A program made the position numbers and the translations under genes. Shown here piece after piece: positions 8,318-14,080 of a DNA stretch of 14,080 bases. Below the pieces are notes generated by a model, which saw nothing but the letters and a program-made list of their open reading frames with translations, was not told where the DNA came from and did not search any database. The stretch comes from JBHJGO01 sp050331715. GTDB lineage: Bacteria; Cyanobacteriota; Cyanobacteriia; Cyanobacteriales; Microcoleaceae. How positions within the stretch are numbered: position 1 is the first letter of the stretch; each line of letters starts with the position of its first letter. The stretch lies in assembly GCA_050331715.1 (NCBI GenBank), contig JBHJGO010000090.1, positions 1 through 14,080 on the forward strand, given 5' to 3'.

Positions 8318-8361
8318 TCATTTCTTTGGATTTCAATCTTTGGATTCTAAATTCAGATTTG

Positions 8362-8375
8362 GTATAACAGCTTAC
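8362..8375 (+). promoter_or_regulatory. NtcA-type binding site (GTA-N8-TAC) upstream of the transaldolase gene
   Basis: The sequence GTATAACAGCTTAC matches exactly the GTA-N8-TAC dyad bound by NtcA, the cyanobacterial nitrogen regulator. It lies about 170 bp before the transaldolase ATG. A TCTAAT at 8395-8400 is 19 bp downstream, slightly short of the usual 20-24 bp to a TAN3T box. Better TAN3T matches (8411-8416, 8414-8419) are about 35 bp away. Control by NtcA would fit the known rise of glycogen and pentose-phosphate enzymes under nitrogen limitation, but six fixed bases can occur by chance. Confidence 0.35.
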
Positions 8376-8545
8376 ATAACACTTTCTTAACCATTCTAAT
8401 GGGAACAAGATAGTATTATCAGTTTGTGTTATGCACCTAAAAATGTGTTCCCCCTTGGGATTTGATGGAGTGTTTGGGGGGTATTGCCGCCCATCTCCAA
8501 ACTGAGGTGGACATCTGAATAAACTTACGTTTAAGGGAATGGAAT

Positions 8546-9724
8546 ATGGCAAGAACGTTGCTAAGCCAACTGCGTGAAGTGACCGTTGTGGTTGCAGATA
8601 CGGGTGATCTTCAAGCGATTGAACAATTTACCCCACGGGATGCGACGACCAATCCCTCCTTGATTACTGCAGCGGCTCAAATGCCGGAATATCAGGGCAT
8701 CGTTGATGATACCCTTAGGCAAGCTCGTCAGGAGTTGGGTGCAAGTGCTACTGCATCGGAGGTGGCAACCCTGGCCTTCAATCGTCTGGCAGTTGCCTTT
8801 GGTCTGAAAATCCTGAGGATTGTTCCGGGTCGGGTATCTACTGAGGTGGATGCTCGTCTATCCTATGACACCGAGGCAACATTGAAAGTCGCCCGTGATA
8901 TTATCAGCCAGTACGAAGCGGCTGGCATGTCCCGCGATCGCGTTTTGATTAAGATTGCTTCAACTTGGGAAGGAATTAAGGCGGCTGAAGAACTTGAAAA
9001 GGAAGGAATTCACTGCAACTTAACTCTGCTCTTCGGGATACACCAAGCGGTTGCCTGTGCCGAAGCCAATGTTACTCTAATCTCTCCGTTTGTCGGACGG
9101 ATTTTAGATTGGTACAAAAAAGATACCGGACGGGATTCCTATCCACCAGCGGAAGATCCAGGCGTATTGTCTGTTACTCAAATCTATAACTACTTTAAGA
9201 AGTTTGGCCTCCAGACCGAAATCATGGGTGCCAGCTTCCGTAATATTGGTGAGATTACTGAATTGGCTGGCTGTGACCTTCTCACAATCTCTCCCAAGCT
9301 GTTGGATCAGCTCAATTCTACTGAGGATGAGCTACCTCGCAAGCTAGATCCAGAAAAGGCTCAAGCGATGAGTATTGAACGAATCGCCATGGATAAAGCC
9401 ACTTTCGACAAGATGCATGTAGAAAACCGCATGGCTTCTGAGAAGTTGGAAGAGGGAATTAAGGGATTCTCAAAAGCGCTGGAAGCGCTAGAGGGTCTGC
9501 TAGCTGAACGCCTGGCTCAGATCGAAGGGCAGAGCGAAATCGGTCAAGCCGCCGCCAAGCTGTTCAAGATCTATGACCTGGATGGTGATGGCTTTATTAC
9601 CCGTGAGGAATGGTCAGGTACAGACGTTGTGTTCGATGCACTAGACAAAAATAAAGATGGCCAAATCACCCCAGAAGAAATGGCGGCTGGATTGGGAGCA
9701 GCTTTTCAATTGGCTGAAGCCTAA
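8546..9724 (+). CDS. tal: Transaldolase with C-terminal EF-hand pair
   Basis: Transaldolase transfers a dihydroxyacetone unit between sugar phosphates in the non-oxidative pentose-phosphate pathway, in the cytoplasm. The TalB-like barrel covers about 1-325: D18 (VVADTGD), N36 (TTNPSL), and K136 (VLIKIASTWEG), which matches the Schiff-base lysine. The C-terminal part carries two canonical 12-residue EF-hand loops: D344-L-D-G-D-G to E355, and D367-K-N-K-D-G to E378. The transaldolase/EF-hand arrangement is known from cyanobacteria and some other bacteria, and suggests Ca2+ binding, although a catalytic effect has not been shown here. AAGGGA at 8533-8538 supports the ATG. The product ends in AFQLAEA at 9724, but the next frame (+1) stays open into glgP, so a frameshifted or longer tail cannot be excluded. 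Confidence 0.95.
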   Translation: MARTLLSQLREVTVVVADTGDLQAIEQFTPRDATTNPSLITAAAQMPEYQGIVDDTLRQARQELGASATASEVATLAFNRLAVAFGLKILRIVPGRVSTEVDARLSYDTEATLKVARDIISQYEAAGMSRDRVLIKIASTWEGIKAAEELEKEGIHCNLTLLFGIHQAVACAEANVTLISPFVGRILDWYKKDTGRDSYPPAEDPGVLSVTQIYNYFKKFGLQTEIMGASFRNIGEITELAGCDLLTISPKLLDQLNSTEDELPRKLDPEKAQAMSIERIAMDKATFDKMHVENRMASEKLEEGIKGFSKALEALEGLLAERLAQIEGQSEIGQAAAKLFKIYDLDGDGFITREEWSGTDVVFDALDKNKDGQITPEEMAAGLGAAFQLAEA

Positions 9725-10034
9725 ATCTTCTACAAGATCCCCTGAAGCTGATAGCTCTCAGGTGGCAGCTTCTCCAATAGCCGATTCCTCAGCAAACGAT
9801 TTGGAAGCTGATTCAGAATCACAATCATCGGTTCCAATTGCACAAACTCGAACTGTGGAAGCGGTTGCTGCTAATTCTGAACAACCAATTCAACAAACGA
9901 CTGAACCTATAGTTGAACAACCGATTCAGCAAACAACTGAGTCAGACCCCGTTCAATCAACTGCTCAAACTTCTACGGTTCAGTCTTCCACAATTCAGAC
10001 ATCTGAACAAACTGAAGCATCTATTTCTAAACCT
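9725..10034 (+). other. Translated-looking Ser/Thr/Gln-rich linker in the glgP frame between tal and the conserved glgP start
   Basis: This stretch has no stop in the frame of glgP, while both other forward frames close within about 60 bases. It reads as a low-complexity acidic Ser/Thr/Gln/Ala-rich polypeptide. The nonapeptide EQPIQQTTE occurs twice (9879-9905 and 9915-9941). The two DNA copies differ at four positions, all third-codon synonymous in this frame (CCA/CCG, CAA/CAG, ACG/ACA, GAA/GAG), which is strong evidence for translation. It is either a long N-terminal extension of GlgP, or a C-terminal tail of transaldolase reached by a +1 shift, or a bridge joining the two enzymes. Confidence 0.65.
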
Positions 10035-12590
10035 ATGACTTCAACAACTCCAAACGAACAAATTCGGATTGAAGATGACCGTACTGGGTTAGATGTCCAA
10101 ACCCTGAAGCGGGCTTTCGCAGATAACCTGTTTTATATCCAGGGTAAATTCCCTGAAATTGCCACTAAGAATGATTTCTACATGGCTCTTGCCTACACGG
10201 TGCGCGATCGCATGTTACGCCGTTGGTTGAATAGCCAGGAAACCTATATGAAGCAGGGCACAAAAGTGGTTTGCTATCTATCTGCTGAGTTTCTAGTTGG
10301 CCCCCACTTGGGCAATAACTTGATTAACCTGGGCATTTATGACCAGGCTCGTCAAGCCGTTGAAGAATCCGGTTTGAATCTTCAAGATCTGATTGATCAA
10401 GAAGAAGAGCCTGGTCTTGGAAACGGGGGGCTAGGACGATTGGCGGCTTGCTACATGGACTCCCTGGCCACACTCGATATTCCAGCTATCGGCTATGGTA
10501 TCCGTTACGAATTTGGTATTTTTGACCAGGAGATTCGTGATGGTTGGCAGGTGGAGATCACAGACAAGTGGCTGCGCTTTGGCAATCCTTGGGAAGTTGC
10601 TCGCCCTGAATCCTTCGTTGAAATCGGTCTGGGTGGCTACACCGAAAGCTATGAGGATGAGCAAGGAAACTACAACGTTCGCTGGATTCCAGGTCGGGTT
10701 GTGAAAGGGGTTCCCTACGATACACCAATCCTGGGCTACAAGACGAATACTGCTAACACTCTACGCTTGTGGAAAGCCGAAGCACCAGAGTCCTTCAACT
10801 TTGAAGCTTTCAATTTAGGTGATTACTACGGTGCGGTAAATGACAAGACCCAATCCGAGAATATTAGTAAGGTTCTGTATCCCAACGATGAGCCAATCCA
10901 AGGAAAGGAACTGCGGCTAGAACAGCAGTACTTCTTCGTTTCCTGTTCCCTTCAGGACATGATTCGGATTCATTTGAAGCATAATCCTAGTTTGGACAAC
11001 TTCCACGAGCGATTCACGGCTCAGTTAAACGATACTCACCCAACGGTGGGTGTGCCTGAGTTGATGCGACTGCTAATGGATGTTCATGGCATGGCATGGG
11101 ATAAGGCATGGGAGATTACTCGCAATACCTTTGCCTACACGAACCATACATTGCTCCCGGAAGCGCTAGAGAAGTGGTCATTGGATCTATTTGGCAGAAT
11201 GTTGCCTCGTCATCTAGAGATCATTTATGAAATCAATCGCCGCTTCGTGAATGAGGTTCAGCGCAAATTCCCTAATGATAACCAGAAACTTTCCAGTCTC
11301 TCTTTGATTGATGAGTCTGGAGAGCGCTATGTTCGCATGGCAAATATGGCCTGCGTTGGCAGCTATGCGATTAATGGTGTGGCAGCTTTGCATACTGATC
11401 TGCTGAAGCAGTACGTCCTACACGATTTTCATGAATTATGGCCTGGCAAGATCACCAACAAGACCAATGGTGTAACGCCTCGTCGTTGGATAGTACTGGC
11501 GAATCCTCGCCTGTCGTATCTGATCACTTCTAAGATTGGCGACGGCTGGGTCAAGAATCTCGATGAACTTCGCCAACTGGAAAACCACGTTGAAGATGGC
11601 AGTTTCCGGGAAGCATGGCGACAGGTGAAGCGGGAAATCAAGACGGACTTGGCCCGTGTGATTCAGGAGCGCTGTGGAGTAACGGTCAACCCAGACTACA
11701 GCATGTTTGACGTTCAGGTGAAGCGAATTCACGAATACAAGCGCCAGCACCTGAACGCCATGCATATCATCACGTTATACAACCGGATCAAGAACAATCC
11801 CAACATTGACATCGTACCTCGTACCTTCATCTTCAGTGGCAAGGCAGCTCCCGGCTATTTCATGGCAAAGTTGGTAATCAAGTTGATTACTTCCATTGGT
11901 GATGTGGTGAACAACGATCCGGATGTGCGCGATCGCCTCAAGGTTGCCTTCATGCCAGACTACAACGTAACCAACAGTCAGAAGATTTATCCAGCAGCGG
12001 ATTTGTCTGAGCAAATTTCCACAGCGGGTAAGGAAGCCTCTGGAACCGGAAACATGAAGTTCTCTTTAAACGGGGCATTAACGATTGGAACCTTAGATGG
12101 AGCCAACGTTGAGATCCGTGAAGAGGTGGGTGCAGAAAACTTCTTCCTATTTGGTTTGAAGACTGATGAGGTCTACGCCAAGAAAGCCCAAGGCTATAAC
12201 CCTCGTGAGTACTACAATTCCAATGAGTCCCTCCGACAGGTGATCGACCAGATTGCCTCCGGACATTTCTCCAATGGTGATACGGATTTGTTCCGACCTC
12301 TAGTAGACTCTTTGATGTACAACGATGACTACATGCTACTAGCGGACTATCAGTCCTACATTGACTGTCAGGATCAGGTGAGCGCAACTTACCGAGATCA
12401 CGACAGGTGGACACGGATGTCCATTCTGAATGTGGCTCGCATGGGTAAATTCTCCAGCGACCGTTCCATTCAAGACTACTGTCGCGAGATCTGGAAGGTC
12501 AATCCAGTTCAAGTACAACTGGAAGACTACGTCCAGGCCAAGGCAGGCTTCAAAGTAGATCCACAGCAATTTGCTGGTATGGGTCAATAG
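10035..12590 (+). CDS. glgP: Glycogen phosphorylase
   Basis: Cleaves alpha-1,4 glucosyl units from glycogen with phosphate to give glucose-1-phosphate, using pyridoxal phosphate. From the ATG at 10035 the product has 851 residues, the usual size. Conserved blocks include YLSAEFLVGPHLGNNLINLG, EPGLGNGGLGRLAACYMDSL, AQLNDTHPTVGVPELMR, KTNGVTPRRW, FDVQVKRIHEYKRQ and KEASGTGNMKFSLNGALTIG. The PLP-binding lysine is K675 in GTGNMKF. The start is ambiguous: no Shine-Dalgarno sequence precedes 10035, and the frame is open upstream to an ATG at 9657 inside tal, which would add 126 residues, mainly the Ser/Thr/Gln linker. I prefer 10035 because family conservation begins just after it (IRIEDDRTGLDVQTLKRAFADN is a typical cyanobacterial N-terminus), though the linker seems translated. 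Downstream of tal on the same strand, so probably one transcript. Confidence 0.95.
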   Translation: MTSTTPNEQIRIEDDRTGLDVQTLKRAFADNLFYIQGKFPEIATKNDFYMALAYTVRDRMLRRWLNSQETYMKQGTKVVCYLSAEFLVGPHLGNNLINLGIYDQARQAVEESGLNLQDLIDQEEEPGLGNGGLGRLAACYMDSLATLDIPAIGYGIRYEFGIFDQEIRDGWQVEITDKWLRFGNPWEVARPESFVEIGLGGYTESYEDEQGNYNVRWIPGRVVKGVPYDTPILGYKTNTANTLRLWKAEAPESFNFEAFNLGDYYGAVNDKTQSENISKVLYPNDEPIQGKELRLEQQYFFVSCSLQDMIRIHLKHNPSLDNFHERFTAQLNDTHPTVGVPELMRLLMDVHGMAWDKAWEITRNTFAYTNHTLLPEALEKWSLDLFGRMLPRHLEIIYEINRRFVNEVQRKFPNDNQKLSSLSLIDESGERYVRMANMACVGSYAINGVAALHTDLLKQYVLHDFHELWPGKITNKTNGVTPRRWIVLANPRLSYLITSKIGDGWVKNLDELRQLENHVEDGSFREAWRQVKREIKTDLARVIQERCGVTVNPDYSMFDVQVKRIHEYKRQHLNAMHIITLYNRIKNNPNIDIVPRTFIFSGKAAPGYFMAKLVIKLITSIGDVVNNDPDVRDRLKVAFMPDYNVTNSQKIYPAADLSEQISTAGKEASGTGNMKFSLNGALTIGTLDGANVEIREEVGAENFFLFGLKTDEVYAKKAQGYNPREYYNSNESLRQVIDQIASGHFSNGDTDLFRPLVDSLMYNDDYMLLADYQSYIDCQDQVSATYRDHDRWTRMSILNVARMGKFSSDRSIQDYCREIWKVNPVQVQLEDYVQAKAGFKVDPQQFAGMGQ

Positions 12591-12630
12591 TTCTTTCGTG
12601 GGGGCGAGGTAACCTCGCGCCCACGAAGAA
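12591..12630 (+). terminator. Long GC-rich hairpin after glgP
   Basis: The arms 12591-12610 and 12611-12630 pair over about 19 positions with one bulged T and one G/G mismatch. The core is GCGAG-GTAAC-CTCGC. It starts directly at the glgP stop codon. A-rich sequence follows and the T-run (12642-12647) is 12 bases further on, so it may act as a terminator or as a 3'-end stabiliser. It separates glgP from the cNMP-binding gene. Confidence 0.55.
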
Positions 12631-12669
12631 AAACGTGTTCATTTTTTAAGCTTATAAGGAATCAGGATA

Positions 12670-13050
12670 ATGTTAGAGCCAGCACAGACCGTTGAACTAC
12701 TACAACAGCACGGAATTGAGCCGATTCACATTGCAGCCGGAGAAGCGATCTTCAAACAGGGAGATCCGGGCGATGTCATGTATGGCATTCTAGAAGGAGA
12801 AGTACAATTCTCCATTGATGGTGTAGATGCTGAAACCATCAATAAAGGAGACGTTTTTGGTGAAGGGGCGATTGTTACTGCTGCTCACCAACGTCGTTCC
12901 ACTGCAACAGCAAAGACTGATTGTAAATTAGTGACGCTAGACCGAGAGCGGTTCACCTTTGCCATTCAACAAAGCCCTGTTTTTGGTCTAGAGGTACTTC
13001 GGAGCTATTCTAATCGGGTTAATTCCTTGCGACATTTATTGCGCAAATAG
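12670..13050 (+). CDS. Stand-alone cyclic-nucleotide-binding (cNMP/CAP-ED) domain protein
   Basis: The 126-residue protein is essentially one CRP-type nucleotide-binding beta-barrel: FKQGDPGDVMYGILEGEVQF (about 28-47) is the classic first half. GDVFGEGAIV (60-69) with RRSTATA (75-81) corresponds to the phosphate-binding cassette; E65 and R76 are the likely ribose and phosphate contacts. The C-terminal helix (LRSYSNRVNSLRHLLRK) ends where CRP would continue to its dimerisation helix and DNA-binding domain, so there is no helix-turn-helix. It presumably binds cAMP or cGMP and acts through protein contacts. Start supported by AAGGA at 12656-12660. It lies 80 bp behind glgP and 4.3 kb from an adenylate cyclase on the same strand, which makes cAMP the likely ligand (inference). 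Confidence 0.9.
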   Translation: MLEPAQTVELLQQHGIEPIHIAAGEAIFKQGDPGDVMYGILEGEVQFSIDGVDAETINKGDVFGEGAIVTAAHQRRSTATAKTDCKLVTLDRERFTFAIQQSPVFGLEVLRSYSNRVNSLRHLLRK

Positions 13051-13075
13051 AAGTTGAATGAATTGCCCCGTCGTA

Positions 13076-13930
13076 TTATTTTTTGATGCAATGATGGGCG
13101 GCAGTGTCGTCCATCATCCTGCTTAATTCTTTAGGGAAAAATGAAAGTTTCGCTGAAGATGATAAGATTGAGAAAATTGAGTCAATAGTGCTCAAGAATG
13201 AACCAACCATATCATCCAGTTCGTTACGATATTTTTTCTGAGTTGAACTAAATTTTGGAATCTCTTCCTCCTCTACAACAGCTTGCCCTACTTTCAATAA
13301 ATCATCTCTGAGACGCATAATCGGTCTGACAAGAATTTGTTGAAGTATTAACATGGTTCCCAGAGCCACCCAACCAGCAATAACGAGAACTAAGATTGAA
13401 ATTCGCTGAATATAGGCGTAGATTTCTTGCCTTACAGATTCAGTATCATAGCAAATTGAGAGAACTTGTTGATCTGTTGGCAAGGACAGTAACCACGTAA
13501 GCTGATATTGAGAATTTGATTTCTGGCTTCCTAGGAACTTAACCCTATCCGAAATTTGCTGGGAAGAATTGCTATTGAATAGTATCGTAATACCTTTCTG
13601 AGGTTGCTGAGAATAGGAAAGGGTACAGCTTTTCCCTGAAGCTTTGAGCAATTCTCCATCGGAAGACATTAGCGATCCACCCAGAACTCTAGGCCGGTTG
13701 AATAACTTATTCAGTAGGGTGACTCGAGCTGCGACCTGATTGTTCATTGTGGCTTCCTGAGCAATCAAAGCCAAATCCAACTCAGCATTTTCTTCTAGAT
13801 TATTAATCAATTCCTGTTCCCGCCGAATCGCTGAAGGAATAAGAATAATGGCCTCGATTAAAATGATACTCAAAGACACCCAAAAGACAATCTGTCGGGA
13901 TATAGCGGATTTCAGAATTATGAAGTACAT
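13076..13930 (-). CDS. Orphan membrane sensor with HAMP domain, no output domain (probable truncated sensor enzyme)
   Basis: The 284-residue protein has TM1 (about 14-34), an extracytoplasmic segment (35-174), TM2 (175-196) and HAMP (about 197-250). It then stops after an unconserved tail (FFPKELSRMMDDTAAHHCIKK). Both membrane and HAMP parts align without gaps to the adenylate cyclase at 6911-8317. From SRQIVFW onward 17 of 31 residues are identical by eye, and in HAMP RPIMRLRDDL matches TPILNLRSDL. Relatives continue into a cyclase or similar catalytic domain; here that part is missing. The last ten or so codons overlap a hairpin on the other strand, which suggests the tail is not conserved coding sequence. 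The ATG is immediately preceded by an in-frame TAA. It may be a remnant, or a regulator that works by dimerising with the cyclase. An IS630 transposase gene starts 29 bp from its ATG. Confidence 0.75.
   Translation of the reverse strand: MYFIILKSAISRQIVFWVSLSIILIEAIILIPSAIRREQELINNLEENAELDLALIAQEATMNNQVAARVTLLNKLFNRPRVLGGSLMSSDGELLKASGKSCTLSYSQQPQKGITILFNSNSSQQISDRVKFLGSQKSNSQYQLTWLLSLPTDQQVLSICYDTESVRQEIYAYIQRISILVLVIAGWVALGTMLILQQILVRPIMRLRDDLLKVGQAVVEEEEIPKFSSTQKKYRNELDDMVGSFLSTIDSIFSILSSSAKLSFFPKELSRMMDDTAAHHCIKK
13091..13117 (+). terminator. Hairpin 40 bp after the cNMP gene, overlapping the 3' end of the opposing gene
   Basis: ATGATGGGCGGC (13091-13102) pairs with GTCGTCCATCAT (13106-13117) around a 3-base loop. 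In plus-strand RNA all 12 pairs form, two of them G-U wobbles; in minus-strand RNA those two become A-C mismatches. The structure therefore suits the plus-strand cNMP transcript. No U-run follows directly, so termination is uncertain. Confidence 0.4.
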
Positions 13931-14080
13931 TTAGTAATTAAAAAAACAACGGTAGAGCAATGAAATCCTACTCCCTTGACTTCCGTCAAAAAGTGATTGA
14001 AACCTACGAAAATGAACCCATCTCACAGCGCCAACTCGCTCAACGATTTCGGGTTGCTCCGAGTTTCGTCACCAAACTTC
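13931..14080 (+). mobile_element. IS630-family insertion sequence, left end only (runs off the window)
   Basis: Only the left end is present, recognised from the transposase N-terminus. The terminal inverted repeat must lie within or near the 29 bp between 13931 and 13959, or inside the start of the sensor gene, but it cannot be defined without the right end. IS630-family elements insert at TA and duplicate it; several TA dinucleotides occur here (13932-13940). Confidence 0.55.
13960..14080 (+). CDS. IS630-family transposase, N-terminal 40 codons (partial)
   Basis: The frame from the ATG at 13960 reads MKSYSLDFRQKVIETYENEP, then ISQRQLAQRFRVAPSFVTKL, and leaves the window still open. This is the helix-turn-helix N-terminal domain found in cyanobacterial IS630-type transposases, which recognises the terminal repeats. 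The DDE catalytic domain would lie beyond the window, so intactness cannot be judged. It is divergent from the sensor gene with 29 bp between the start codons. Confidence 0.8.
   Translation, partial: MKSYSLDFRQKVIETYENEPISQRQLAQRFRVAPSFVTKL

Noticed and set aside
8323..8346. Direct repeat TCTTTGGATT, two copies 14 bp apart after the cyclase stop
   Set aside because: Two 10-base copies in T-rich sequence with no partner feature; no function can be supported.
8318..8545. Long tal leader as a riboswitch
   Set aside because: Only weak competing pairings (GTTTGG/CCAAAC, GATGG/CCATC) with large internal loops are present; no known aptamer core is recognised.
6700..13075. CRP-type operators (TGTGA-N6-TCACA) near the cyclase and glycogen genes
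   Set aside because: I looked in every intergenic stretch and found no acceptable match, so transcriptional control of this locus by a cAMP receptor is not supported.
1..14080. CRISPR array, tRNA or rRNA genes, or a phage-defence island
   Set aside because: No regularly spaced repeats, no cloverleaf or rRNA sequence seen. The Uma2 and CHAT genes alone do not make a recognisable defence system.

Overview
The window looks like chromosomal DNA of a cyanobacterium. The palindrome GCGATCGC (HIP1) occurs eight times in 14 kb (829, 1205, 2189, 5540, 7296, 8934, 10204, 11929), far above chance. The gene families also fit: a CHAT/FHA protein, a HEAT-repeat M1 peptidase, a transaldolase with EF-hands, a Uma2 nuclease and an IS630 transposase. 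No genus can be named from the sequence alone.

Left part (1-4000). A Uma2-family PD-(D/E)XK nuclease gene (+) has no convincing start and may be a degraded 5' end. It converges on a minus-strand pair: a caspase-like CHAT peptidase with a C-terminal FHA domain (1657-3381) and, 265 bp downstream, an unrecognised 201-aa protein (786-1391). A small Nudix hydrolase is divergent from the CHAT gene.

Middle (4072-8317). A large M1 zinc aminopeptidase has a HEAT-repeat C-terminal part and a coiled-coil tail. A membrane class III adenylate cyclase follows, with a two-TM sensor, HAMP and a catalytic domain in which every key residue is present.

Right part (8318-13050). Transaldolase with two C-terminal EF-hands is followed by glycogen phosphorylase. 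The ~310 bp between the transaldolase stop and the conserved GlgP start stay open in the GlgP frame. They encode a Ser/Thr/Gln-rich stretch with a duplicated nonapeptide whose copies differ only at synonymous positions, so this stretch is probably translated. Then comes a stand-alone cyclic-nucleotide-binding protein. A perfect GTA-N8-TAC (NtcA-type) dyad lies upstream of the transaldolase gene.

Right edge (13076-14080). A minus-strand gene encodes a close relative of the cyclase's sensor half (TM-extracytoplasmic-TM-HAMP) with no output domain. Immediately beyond its start the first 40 codons of an IS630-family transposase enter the window.

Working picture (inference): 6911-13930 is a cAMP and carbon-reserve neighbourhood, with a sensor cyclase, a cAMP-receptor-like domain and an orphan sensor around two enzymes of glycogen breakdown and the pentose-phosphate pathway. 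The part most worth a second look is the translated linker bridging transaldolase and GlgP.
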